From NCBI GenBank assembly GCA_932294295.1, contig OW028582.1, positions 124,001-188,000 on the forward strand: a DNA stretch of 64,000 nt, in the 5' to 3' direction. Both the position numbers and the translations under genes were made by a program. The DNA is from Alitta virens. Its lineage: Eukaryota; Annelida; Polychaeta; Phyllodocida; Nereididae. Numbering within the stretch: position 1 is the first letter of the stretch; every line of letters begins with the position of its first letter. Positions 23,034 to 33,149 of the stretch are shown here, piece by piece. The notes under the pieces were generated by a model, which made no database searches, had not been told where the DNA came from, and saw only the letters and a list, made by a program, of their open reading frames with translations.

Positions 23034-23189
23034 CTGAAAGGAAGAAACAAATTATAGGTACATACAATTATAGGTGGATAGGCCTCATTGGAATATCGAA
23101 CTTGCATGGGCAGTGATTTTTTTAAGAACATCATTACTCTACAAAACAAATAAAAAATTGTATGTGCTGGTGAGTGGGTGAGACAGACT

Positions 23190-23320
23190 TTACAACCAAT
23201 ATTTTTGCACCAGGTAGGGCTGACCAGGACAGGCAGGTGGCAATACATAGGCATATATATATATATGCAATGAGGCGAATGATGAAGCAACCTTCTAACA
23301 TTGGGTGGATTTGATCTTAA
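23190..23320 (-). mobile_element. Degenerate relative of the SINE body
   Basis: Shares a patchy match with the body of the 15.6-kb SINE (GCAATGAG.., ATGATGAA.CA.CC, TCTAACAT). The tRNA-like head is not recognisable, and a TA repeat is inserted at about 23,258. Confidence 0.35.
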
Positions 23321-23441
23321 TGGGCTAATTAGCATATTTAAGAGTACTTTTGGTCATGTAAATGTACTCCAGCTGTAAATAAGAGTACTGTTGCAAGTGA
23401 CAAGTTTACATGTCAGGACAACCACTGTCCATGCCATCTGA

Positions 23442-23454
23442 CACTAGGTGGCAT
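23442..23454 (+). promoter_or_regulatory. CTCF-like motif CACTAGGTGGCAT
   Basis: Core match; a second, weaker word GCCAGAGGGAGC follows at 23,464 in the same orientation. Confidence 0.5.
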
Positions 23455-23722
23455 CACTTTAACGCCAGAGGGAGCCAGGAGCCAGATACAGAAGAATAAA
23501 ACAGTATATATATCAGCAGGTTACTGATCTATACAGGCAATTTAGACTATACAATTGGAGCTTGGATACTTCACAATTTTCATACAGAATTGAATCTTTA
23601 CATGGAGCATCACACAGGTCCATTAGCTATTAAACTATGGTCAATCAACACCAAATTCAGACTGCATAATTATTTCATGAGGGATATATCTTGAAACCTG
23701 CCATCCTCTCCTTCAGTCTTAC

Positions 23723-23778
23723 CTTGCACAGGTGGCAGCACAAAGGGGAAAGCCAGGCAACTGCAGATCTCCCGTTTC
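23723..23778 (-). other. Candidate spliced exon (56 nt)
   Basis: Among the best splice signals in the window: a long T tract ending ATTTCTTGCAG and donor CAAG|GTAAGA. All three phases are open. With a one-base carry-in it reads NGRSAVAWLSPLCCHLCK and leaves phase 0. I see no clear counterpart in copies 1-3. A CTCF-like word (CACAGGTGGCAGC) overlaps the donor side of the exon. Confidence 0.4.
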
Positions 23779-24153
23779 CTGCAAGAAATAAAAAAAAAAC
23801 AGTCCCAGTGGGAAAGACCACCTTATCAGGACAAACTTTGGAAAGACTACAATCTGATATTTGTACTGAATATTTATCTAATTATATCAACATTACATTG
23901 CACGTATTGACATGACTTTTACAAGGTATATTCACAAATGTGGTGTGGACTCCAAGCAGCCTATTATCTCATCATTACATCTGCCTCCAGGTGGTCACAT
24001 AAACTGACTATGCTTAGCTCATAGTATTGAGACATTAAAACATTGATTAAAACAGTCATGACATTTACCTTATTATTATTATTATTCATTATTCTTTAGT
24101 TATTCAGTGGTGAACTTTAGGAAACCAACCTCCTTAATATGAAGATTCTTGAC

Positions 24154-24232
24154 CATTTCTGCTGTAGTCATTCATGGTGGAGTCATTCATGGTGCAGTCA
24201 TTCATGGTGGCCTCTTCTGGGCCTCGGGAGGT
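24154..24232 (-). other. Candidate spliced exon B4 (79 nt) with 15-nt triplication
   Basis: The upstream context TTTCATGTTGATGC matches that of B1. In phase 0 it reads TSRGPEEA, then TMNDC, TMNDS and TMNDY: an in-frame triplication of 15 nt. The donor G|GTCAAG is weak. It could continue from the exon at 24,970-25,028, which ends in phase 0. Confidence 0.3.
24162..24210. repeat. 15-bp tandem repeat, three units
   Basis: AGTCATTCATGGTGG-type unit three times, inside candidate exon B4, where it keeps the reading frame. Confidence 0.9.
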
Positions 24233-24479
24233 CTCGTCATCGCATCAACATGAAACACAAGCAACATGCATTACATCACTGTCTAATTCAAAGCTAATAA
24301 ATGCACCAAATGCAACGTCTATTAAGCAATCCTTTGACAAACTATGCAAAATGGCTTGATCAAGCAGTCTTATGACTGAATATGGTATAATGATTTACTT
24401 ACAATCATAATTATTAATTTGCAATGAACTCAGTGTGACTAGCTGCTTGTTTTAACTGCACAGCATTGGTTCTGTGACG

Positions 24480-24740
24480 CAATTATGCCTCACTCTCTTT
24501 ACAGGGCAATTTATATTGATCTTGAACACTTGGGTTGAATCGTCAGGTTAAGATTTGTCATTGGTAAGTGGAAAGAAGAGAAATAAACTGAACAAAATGC
24601 ATGCAAAATAAATGACAGATTGTAAAACAGAGATTACTTGATCCAACCCAAGTGACTTTGAATTTTCAATACGACAAAATGTGTTTATGTTCTGAATTAG
24701 AATGATTAATGCTGCACAGCAGTCGGCAAACAGCCAGTCA
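24480..24740. repeat. D element 5 (diverged)
   Basis: The interior TTGGTAAGTGGAAAG and right arm CAGCCAGTCA remain. The left arm is poor. Confidence 0.4.
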
Positions 24741-25200
24741 TACATGGAGGGGCCGGAATGTGGCATTTCATCCACAATTACTTCCTTCGTGCATATTTAT
24801 CATATTAAACAGAAAATTGCCAGTTAAGAATTAATCAAGCCATTTCCATAATTTGTGTCATTAAGGATTTATATAATGTAAAATTTAATATACCAAGAAA
24901 CTGAGTCCATGAGAATTTACGAAATTAAAAATCAACCTATGTTTATCTATAAATTTCAAAATTTGTCACCTTCGGCATTGAAGCCAATAGGTCTGGTGTC
25001 TTCTTCTCATGGGAAGGAGAGGTCAGCTCTGAAAAAAAAAGGCAAGTTTAAATACAACAAACAGGAATTAAATTACAGCATAAAACGGAATAACTACACA
25101 CTGTTACTGCAGTCATTGGCTGTGATAAGGCTGTCATTAGATTATGCTCAGCAAGACAAAAAATAATTATAACAGAGGCTCACATGCAAAATTGTTCACA
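24541..25200. repeat. Module copy 5, remnant
   Basis: A last diverged D element (24.48-24.74 kb) is followed by a spliced-exon candidate at 24,970-25,028. Beyond about 25.2 kb the module can no longer be recognised, so this is the right boundary of the array. Confidence 0.45.
24970..25028 (-). CDS. Candidate coding exon (59 nt), B-like
   Basis: A perfect T9-CAG acceptor and donor AAG|GTGACA. Only the phase with a one-base carry-in is open: LTSPSHEKKTPDLLASMPK. It shares an EK(K)TP core with EVDEKTPGIVNSDMSQLP of exon B1. The exon at 25,718-25,784 ends one base into a codon, so the two join in frame. The family is unknown. Confidence 0.35.
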
Positions 25201-25717
25201 AATCCAACTGAGAACAACCTTATTTTTCTTTCCTTATATTTTAATTCTAAAACTAATTGGTCCACTGCAGCACTAACAAAATTGTTGATTTAATTTAGGC
25301 AACCAAATTGATCTGAATTATTGAAAGACACAATAATAATAAAAAATTATTGGCTAAATTAAAATATTTTTTTTTATATTATAAGTATAATTGTTGAAAG
25401 ATTGCATTAAATTGATAAAATTCCCTCAAACAAATAATCTAATTTACAATATATATTAATTTAAAGAGTTATTAATTGAGCTTGCAGTACAACAACTCAA
25501 TTTGAATTATTATATAAGCTGTGCGGTATTAATTTGAAATTATTACAATAAATGTTCTTACTTCATTTAAAGTTACAATATTTTCTTACACAAATGTAAA
25601 CTGTGCTTAATATCAAGCTACAATATATTCCAATAAAGTTAATATAAATTCTGCTTCGTTAATTTAAAATGAAGTAATTTTCTGCTCATTAATGGAGCGA
25701 GTGAAACACGTGCTCAC

Positions 25718-25784
25718 CTTTTGAAGCAGTCTCAGCAAATGACTTAAGGTCAGTGGAGAGATATTTAAGAGAATTAACGGACAG
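25718..25784 (-). CDS. Candidate coding exon (67 nt)
   Basis: Donor AAAAG|GTGAGC is strong; the acceptor (CAATTAAAG) is weak, so the 5' border is uncertain. The frame reads NSLKYLSTDLKSFAETASK after a short lead and leaves one base. It resembles the end of the exon at 31,527-31,725 (FNSVRAVEVRSLAETAN), which also ends one base into a codon. The two may be related alternative upstream exons. No in-frame ATG is visible here. Confidence 0.28.
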
Positions 25785-25799
25785 CTTTAATTGGCATCA

Positions 25800-26740
25800 A
25801 TTGGGCGCCATGCTTGGCTGAACACTCAGCTAGATTGCTCACAGTGCACTGACCTGGGCTAGCTGGCCTGACAGTTTCAGTGCATGGCAAAAATATGTTT
25901 TTTAATTTTCATTTAACTATTGTTTTATCCTTTTTATCAGTATTTTTGCGTTTCAAGTTATATTATTAGCAGAACCATATTATACAACAGTGTATAAATA
26001 TATTTTATAAATAAATAAAAACAACCATTTTAGCCATAGGCACCAGTGTATTTCATCTCTATTCAGACAATCCCACTCTAAGACGACTTCACCATTAAAT
26101 CCACCCATTTTTGCCCCGATTGTAGAAACTTGTAATTGTACCTCTGTATTTAGACAACCTTGCTGTTGAGACCTGGTCTTAGTGAACATATTCCCTTAGT
26201 TGGGACCATCACTTGCCTCTGCACAGACACAGAGTAAAAGACACATCCAGCCGTTCTTTACGCCTTTTTATATATATCGAGTATACAGCTGCAATGCCAT
26301 GCATAAGTGAACCCAATAAAAAGAAAGAAAAAGAGAAGAAAAAAATAAAACAAAGCCCGTTTTATTTATTTGTTTAAATTAATTGGATTTTTAATTATAA
26401 TATTATATATATGCAGACATTCGCAAATTGATGTTGTATATTGTTAACAGCAGTGAATTGCCATAAACTGTCACTTTCAATTAATAAACTACCACTTTCT
26501 GGATCTTTGATCTTTATTGCTTTGGTTGCCATTAGACAAAATATTGTGGGGGGGGGGGGGGGGTTCTTGTATAAATGGAATTCGTGTATGAGAAGAATTC
26601 CAGTCTAAGAAAGCAGAATAATACTTTAATTGATATGCATGCATGTTGTGCCAAGTACTGACTTCGATGACACTTTTGGCTGGGCTCCGGCCTAACTGCG
26701 GGAACCAGTGAAATGACACTTCAGATGTAGCATAATGCAA
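25800..26740. other. AT-rich stretch without supported genes
   Basis: Contains short ORFs only; nothing beyond the poly-G run can be assigned. Confidence 0.5.
26548..26563. repeat. Poly-G run (G16)
   Basis: Homopolymer in gene-free DNA. Confidence 0.9.
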
Positions 26741-26747
26741 AATTGGT

Positions 26748-26760
26748 CACCAGGTGTCAC
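26748..26760 (+). promoter_or_regulatory. CTCF-like motif CACCAGGTGTCAC
   Basis: One mismatch to the recurrent word (GTC instead of GGC). Last plus-oriented motif. Confidence 0.35.
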
Positions 26761-26786
26761 CTCAAAATTTCCATATCTAGACCAAA

Positions 26787-26800
26787 GCGCCACCTTGTGC
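26787..26800 (-). promoter_or_regulatory. CTCF-like motif in opposite orientation
   Basis: On the minus strand GCACAAGGTGGCGC, the same word as at 16,014 but reversed. It sits beside the CpG-bearing patch at 26.9-27.2 kb. Confidence 0.45.
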
Positions 26801-26828
26801 ACGTGCTATGCATTGCATACAAGCAGGA

Positions 26829-26880
26829 TAGTGTAGTATAGTTTAGTATAGGATAGGATAGATAGGATAGCATAGGTTAG
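26829..26880. repeat. Degenerate GGATA/TAGTATA microsatellite
   Basis: Imperfect short repeats of TAGTATA and GGATA type. Confidence 0.7.
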
Positions 26881-26889
26881 CTACAAGTG

Positions 26890-27240
26890 GGATGACTAAA
26901 AAAAGCAGCCAGGACGAGGCGGGACGGGGACGTCTAAAAGGCGGAACCAGTGTTGGCGAGATGCCTTGTTTCAGTATTAATTGCTGCTATACTGGCAATT
27001 GCCCACGACAGGGTAAACATTGTGCGTCACCTAGCCTTTTAATAAACGTTTGCCACACAAAATATACCTGCTATAGGTTTAGACATACCTCTTTACTATC
27101 GCATCGCACTCAGATACGGTTGATTTCTTCCATTTGTTTTACGCGTTTTGCTGGTAATCAGTAGCAATAGCGACGTTGCGGTCCTGTGGTCCTAATTAAG
27201 CTTAATTAGGTCACGAACGTTCGTAAACACATGAATCTAC
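26890..27240. promoter_or_regulatory. CpG-bearing patch with two perfect palindromes
   Basis: CpG-rich words (GACGAGGCGGGACGGGGACG near 26,915) stand out in AT-rich DNA. CCTAATTAAGCTTAATTAGG (27,191-27,210) is a perfect 20-bp palindrome with two TAATTA homeodomain cores, followed at 27,213 by the perfect palindrome ACGAACGTTCGT. It lies upstream of the 25.7-kb candidate exon on the minus strand and could be a promoter. No TATA box or start site is assigned. A 90-codon plus-strand ORF crosses it but shows no family features. Confidence 0.3.
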
Positions 27241-27281
27241 CACCCAGAAAAGCCTGCAAGACTTTGCACTGCTGACCCCAC

Positions 27282-27293
27282 CCCCCCCCCCCC
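27282..27293. repeat. Poly-C run
   Basis: Homopolymer next to a T run. Confidence 0.85.
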
Positions 27294-27901
27294 TTTTTTT
27301 AAGGCCTGCAAAGGGCCAAGTTAAGCTTTTACAAACGCAAAAATCACCTACCTCCATGGCACATGAAACACTGCCACAATTCATACTACCAATGTTAACT
27401 AATATTTGTATTTTTTTTTATAAATTTTCATGAGCTTAACCATAGGTCAGTTCTGACTATACCACTGAAGCAACTGAAGCAAATATTTGCTATATTATTG
27501 TGTATAACTGTTTCCTCATTGATTTTAAGAGAATTGTATTTCTAAACTTGCCTCTTTGACGAAATGTAATCGGCCAAATTAGTAATGATGCATTTGGCAG
27601 TGAAAAAATAAAAGAAAACAGACAAAAAGGGGAATCATTAATTAATATCTATCTAGATATAGCTTCTTAAAATTTATAAGCTTTAATTGTGAGTATTTTC
27701 AATGTCAAAATTAATTAATTGAATACTTTATACATCCTGAATGATAAGTACATAAAATCCAAGTATATATATCACAGATAAAATCAATCATAGAAATATA
27801 AAACTGATGCATAATGAAATGCATTGGTGTTATGGTGGTGTTAAAACAGGCGCTTGCCGAAGAAAGTAATAAATAGTCATTGTTAATAAAGAGAAAGTAT
27901 A

Positions 27902-29690
27902 CACTGCGTGCACAATTATTATGCAAGTCACTATTTTGGGGATATTTTAGGAATAAAGTGTCAGTGCGACTTCAAATCATATTTATTTACTTGTTGAAGG
28001 TGTACGGACATAATATGTACATTTTGTTGCTATATACATGTGAAAATTCTTATCTTTTTGTGTAAATTTGAATCTTATTGTGATATTATGATCAGTATTT
28101 GTATATATTTTTGTAAAATTTTAATCTAATATTGATATTGTAATCAGTATTTGCGATTTGATCTGTGATTTATTTTCTATCTTTTATGTAATTATATATT
28201 ATTTCGCTTTAATACTGATTGTCTAAAAGCAGGACTCTGCCCAGAAAACATCTAATTATGGCAACTGGGACCTTGAACGTTAAGCTGTATATTATGTATA
28301 AAATAATGAGAACTTGTATATCATAATTCTGTAGATGTAGTTTTAGATAGACGTAGTGAGTAGATATGTGACATATGTATCTTTTCTGATATGAAAAAGT
28401 GTCACTTGAAACTATATATATATAATTAGGGGTTCCCTATAAAGTGAATGTTTGGTCAAATTTAGGTGTGCATAATTATTATGCAGGTAGTAGTGAATCA
28501 GAAATGACCAATAAAGTCTAATGAACATTAGAATAAATAATTGAATATTACAAAATACATATCAGAAGAGCAGAAAAAATACAAATTTTCAACAATAATG
28601 TATGTAACTCAGATTTATGTCACATAATTTTGTCATATGGTGTGATAAACAATCAAATCTGTCTACAAATTCCACTCTTATGTTCCAAGAGCTTTTTTAG
28701 AAATTTTTCCAATTATTTGTAGCGTTTTAAAAGACCAGGCATGCTTATTATATGCATTATTGACCCCTCATTTACTGCACATATTCATATATCCAATCTG
28801 ACCACCAGGTTTGGTGATCACTCAAAAACAATTTCGAAAATTGATCGGATTTGGCTATTTAATGATATTCTACATAAATGAAAGGTAAATCAAACGAGTA
28901 GATTAATTGATCTGTATGGCAGGTGTCCATAAGCATAAAATAGACGAAAGATTGCCTCAGCTCATGAAGCTCAGTAAGGTGGGGAAATGGGTATATACCA
29001 ACAATTTCTTGCACAACTATTTGTGGATTGTGATAGCAGAGTTCACTTAATGCATTCAAAAATTCGATGCCGCTGTTTCAGACAAAAACATTCGAACTAA
29101 TTGATCTGAAATAACATAAGTTGAATGGCCCATATATAGGGAATTACTTTTAAATAAAAATGTGCTGCAAATATTTCTTGCACTGCTTGTGTAGCCAGAA
29201 AAACGCATTTTATTAATGATTACTCCAAAGTGACTAGCAAAACACCCATAAAAGGATTAAAATTCATCAAAAAGGGCCGAAATTCATCAAAAAGGGCCAG
29301 AATTAAACATTCATGATGAGGCTACAGGGGGGTCATTTCAACTTCTTAGCCCAAAACTGGGGCTGTCACAAAATAATTTAATATATTTCAAGTACATAAA
29401 GTAGAATTTCAATCGAAATTATTTTGAATACTTTTATATATGTTATTCCATCACTGTTATGCTACTCAACAAGGTATCGTTCCATTAATTGTCCAAAATA
29501 TAGTGGAAAAGTGATGAGCTGGTGAAACCTACTAATTATGCACACCAAAATTTCATAAGCAATGTAAATCTTTTTGTCATCACGTAAAGTGTTATCCTTG
29601 GGTAGAGCTTTGGATTCATTGCAGACACCATTGCTCGTTAAATATTAGAATTATTGAAAAATAATACCCTTGCATAATAATTGTGGGCTA
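27902..29690. mobile_element. Decayed mariner/Tc1-like element
   Basis: Left end TA|CACTGCGTGCACAATTATTA; right end, inverted, CTTGCATAATAATTGTG at 29,669-29,685. A second inverted pair lies inside (GTGTGCATAATTATTATGCA near 28,466 and CTAATTATGCACACC near 29,532), from subterminal repeats or a nested copy. The end sequence and TA target are typical of mariner-type elements. No transposase frame remains. A 22-bp direct duplication (AAATTCATCAAAAAGGGCC) lies at about 29,260-29,303. Confidence 0.5.
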
Positions 29691-29701
29691 TGATTTGCGG
29701 A

Positions 29702-29719
29702 CCCCCCCCCCCCCCCCCC
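29702..29719. repeat. Poly-C run
   Basis: Homopolymer just outside the mariner-like element. Confidence 0.9.
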
Positions 29720-29875
29720 AATATGGAACAAAATCCTAAGCCACTGGTTGCAAATGCATATCAATTTTTTTATATATTTTGTTTTTGTTTTTCAGTGATA
29801 TGATTCTTTAATATAACAAATAAGGAATTACATTTTTTTGACAATAATGATGATGACTGGTAGCCTCAGAACTTA

Positions 29876-29926
29876 ATCTATCAATCTATCTATCTACTAT
29901 CTGTCTATCTAGCTGTCTACCTATAG
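29876..29926. repeat. TCTA-type tetranucleotide repeat
   Basis: Imperfect ATCT/GTCT repeats. Confidence 0.8.
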
Positions 29927-30202
29927 TTGTGCATTAAAATCCCCAGTGTTGTGCACAATTTCTTAAATAAAACGAAGTTACTATGTGACCAGATTATGAA
30001 ACTATGACAAACTAATACAAGAAATTTTGCAACATGACTTTATCGTCTCCAAACTTAAAAACTCTATTTAATGTTACTAGTCAGTCTTGCTACATTATCT
30101 GCCATGCACTTATATTAATTGACAGCATTTTACTAAATTAAATACTACTTTAAATCATTTATTCACAGGATTATTCACAGGTAACATAAGAAAGTCACTC
30201 AC

Positions 30203-30272
30203 GTGGCTGAGAGATGTTGATCTGTCAAGAAGTTGGTCTCAAATGATCTTAAGGACAAGTGTCTGGAGCTCC
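30203..30272 (-). other. Possible second exon (70 nt)
   Basis: Donor CCAC|GTGAGT is good; the acceptor GATTAAG is weak. With a one-base carry-in the frame reads SSRHLSLRSFETNFLTDQHL and continues. That is the phase left by the exon at 31,527, so a join gives a continuous frame. Evidence is limited to phase and donor. Confidence 0.2.
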
Positions 30273-30341
30273 CTTAATCTGCTAGGATTAGCACACTCCC
30301 AAAATAGCACATGATCAGGTGCAGCCAGCCACGATGCTTGA

Positions 30342-30401
30342 CAGCGAATAGAATAGAATATAATACAATACAATACAATACAATACAATGCAATACAATA
30401 G
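30342..30401. repeat. AATAC/AATAG pentanucleotide repeat
   Basis: About eleven units of GAATA, then AATAC. Confidence 0.85.
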
Positions 30402-31470
30402 TTGTTTTTTTCATTAAAATAGAAATAATTAATCGTTTTTCTTATTGATACGTATACATTATTATATGGTAAACTTTACTAAATCTTGTGGAATATATAT
30501 ATTTTGTTAACCTAGGGATTTCAGGGAGAATTCCTATGGCATCCAGATTCCCCGGAGGCTAGTGTTGACCAGCTTATTTTATTTATTTATTTATTTTGCA
30601 AAATACTTAGAACTATTTGGGGTTAATGTATTGTAGTTATTGCAAACTACAATATTCATTTGCATTATTCAGATTTTTGTGCTTCAAATTGCCATAAAGC
30701 TCCTAGAAAATAATAAATATTGCTTAATTGCTCTGAGCCTGATTGCTAGATGGAATGGGTTTATCGTACATTTTAGTTGTTGACACTAAATTATTACTAG
30801 TGATGAGATCTTTTAATTCATGGTACAAAAGAAAGAAAAAGAAAAAAATTATTATTATTATAAAAAGGAGAAAAACTACATTCCTGCTCAAAAATAAAAT
30901 AAATAAATTGTATGTGTATATATAGGTTATATAAATAAGAAAAAATGCACTATAATTGGCATTTATGTTTGGGTTCAGCTAAAACAAATTTCATGAGTTC
31001 ACATAAATATAAAATGTCGATTGTGTCTTGCCAAATCCATTCATCATTATTTTCTAATTTAATTGTAGACCCCTTTAAATTAATATGTAATTGATAAAAT
31101 ATCTAATAAACAGGCTTAAATTATTGAATGTGAAAATAATAAAATATAATTTATATAAAAAATAAAAAACTTTTTCCGTGACCCGTACCAACAAGCCTTA
31201 GATAGGCCTACAAGCATGTGCAATGAATTATCTCAAAAGACTGTTTTGTATTAGTTGTATTCCTTTTATGTCGTATTAATTAAGCATGTCATCGTAGGCC
31301 TAATGTGCAAAAAAGAGTAGAAACAGTGATTTAAAATATAGGCCGTTATTATAATATAGGCTTATTCTCATTTAATTAGCTTTAAATTGACATTTCTGTA
31401 GAAATTTACTGTAGCCTACGTATTGTCTGAAATCATTGCCCCAATTTTATATTTAAAGTTAATTGAGCGG
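30402..31470. other. Gene-free AT-rich stretch
   Basis: A/T-rich sequence with short ATTT and ATT runs. I see no splice-bordered open block, known element or RNA gene here. Confidence 0.6.
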
Positions 31471-31526
31471 CTTTTAGCCCTGGAGAGATTTTAAAATGTG
31501 TATTGACACAAACTGGCGATACTTAC

Positions 31527-31725
31527 TATTGGCCGTTTCTGCTAGAGACCTAACTTCTACAGCTCGAACTGAATTAAATCGGTTGTTGTGGTTAATTTCC
31601 TTGACACTATGGTTAGAACAAGACATCTCCATAGTTTCACGTGCTTTAGAGATAATGGCACTGTGTTTTCTCTTCAAACGAAGGTGATGAAGCGGGCAGA
31701 ATTTTTCACGGGAATTTTCGGTCAT
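31527..31725 (-). CDS. Candidate first coding exon (66 codons)
   Basis: The ATG lies in a good context (CACCACCATGA). The frame is open for 66 codons: basic N-terminal part (MTENSREK, then HLRLKRKH), then polar, ending VRSLAETAN. It meets a strong donor A|GTAAGT with one base left over. No signal peptide, membrane segment or known domain is visible. Sequence complexity is higher than in surrounding AT-rich DNA. The 5' side runs at once into the terminal repeat of a transposon (31.75 kb), which would supply the leader. The opposite strand also has short ORFs, so this is tentative. Confidence 0.33.
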
Positions 31726-31747
31726 GGTGGTGTGTTTGCTGATCTTC

Positions 31748-33028
31748 TAGTCGATTCGTCACTGCGCGATTCGTCCTAGCGAAAACTGGTCCATTCGTCA
31801 CTCGAAAAAAGTCTGTTCGTCACCTGAAACTGGTCGATTCGTCACCCGAAATTGGTCGGTTCGTCACTCGTATTTTTTTTTATTTTATAAATGCAGGCAC
31901 AGGCTTCCCGCCGGCTAGCCTTACTCTACGGCCGCCCCCGTGCGCCCCGCCCCCCCCCCCGGGGCCCGGCCCAACTCAAATAAGCCATACAGGCTTAATA
32001 CTCTCTAACGTCACCTCAAGTTGACAACTGACAATTTTATTAACACAGTTTTATTAACAATATAAAATTAAAATGCACAATTTCATCAGTCATTTATAGA
32101 TCTATGACTAGCTACAATTTACACTGAGTAGTGAGTTATATTAAAAAAAATTACAGAGGTCCATTAAATGTGGCAACTTTCCTGACCAATTCCATGGATG
32201 ACATTGTCCCCCCAATAAAAGCTTCCCAGTGTTCAAAAATCTTCTTTATTGAAATTATTAGGCATCATTTGATATGCACCAAGAAGTAATATGTTACTAT
32301 ACAACAATAATGAAATAAAATTCGTGAAAATCCTGCGAAAGAAAAAGTATAGAACAAGTCTTTGTGGTTCTGTACGACTTGAAAATATTATGCATCATTT
32401 GATACGCACCAAGAAATAATATGTAATTATCATGCAGTATCTAAATATAAATAATTCACTTGTGCATAGGAATAGTAATATGAAGAAATCATTTATTAAT
32501 CATAATATAAGCATATTATTTATCATAATATAATAAATAATAATTTTTTCCTTATATTATTATAAATTGCGGCATGAATTTAATATCAATTAGCAAGTAT
32601 ATTTATACATTAAAGACATTGTAAAACAAAAGAGAAAATTGATGTCAAAAATCATAATCTGGCATTCATTTTATATCAATTAGGAAGCATGTGCCGTTTA
32701 TGTGATTATAGATCAATAGGTTACAATAGAAATTAACAAGTGAAGCCGTTTTCTGTGATTCTAGCTGTACACTGAAGTGTTTTTCTTTTATTCACAATTG
32801 TGTTTAGTAAGCCCTTCAGGCATCACATGCTTATAAATAAGCTACAATTAAATAAAATTGGCGTAAGATATTTATTTACATAATAGCAATAATGTACACC
32901 ATTCTGCACTTTTAATTATATACGGGTGACGAATTGACCAGATTCGGGTGACGAACAGACTTTTTCCGGGTGACGAATGGACCCGTTTTCGCTGGGACGA
33001 AACGCGCAGACGAATCGACCTGCTACCG
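31748..33028. mobile_element. Non-autonomous transposon with tandem subterminal repeats, copy 2
   Basis: Terminal inverted repeats of about 105 bp at 31,750-31,860 and 32,922-33,028, each made of four to five degenerate copies of a GGTC.ATTCGTCACCCGAA unit, with shared insets such as GCGAAAAC and AAAAAGTCTGTTCGTCACC. The interior is AT-rich with no transposase. The superfamily is not determined because I found no convincing target duplication. Confidence 0.75.
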
Positions 33029-33106
33029 TGTGTCGCCACTGCATTGTACGAGGTCGCCCTCTACGGAGCGCTTAGGAACTAACAACGCGCATATGACGCT
33101 GTGCAT

Positions 33107-33137
33107 CATTGAACTAGAATACTCTTCTAGTTCAATG
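33107..33137. other. Perfect 13-bp hairpin between direct repeats
   Basis: CATTGAACTAGAA, a 5-nt loop and TTCTAGTTCAATG form a perfect stem. The hairpin is bracketed by the 9-bp direct repeat GCTGTGCAT (33,098-33,106 and 33,137-33,145). This looks like a template-switch product or a tiny insertion. Confidence 0.7.
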
Positions 33138-33149
33138 CTGTGCATAAAC

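Larger units (their letters stand above)
18600..24540. repeat. Module copy 4, old and interrupted by a transposon
   Basis: Islands in the same order as copy 1: D element at 18,461, a short match to 240-330 of copy 1 near 18,860-18,930, exon M4 (21,210-21,311), A4 (22,106-22,164), D element at 22,408, C4 (22,960-23,033) and B4 (24,154-24,232). A transposon of about 1.3 kb (19.04-20.33 kb) splits the first half. Between 20,335 and 20,990 I see only AT-rich sequence. Confidence 0.7.

Noticed and set aside
26892..27164. 90-codon plus-strand ORF in the CpG-bearing patch
   Set aside because: Cys-containing, but no recognisable family, no splice partner and no homologue in the window; kept only as part of a possible promoter region.
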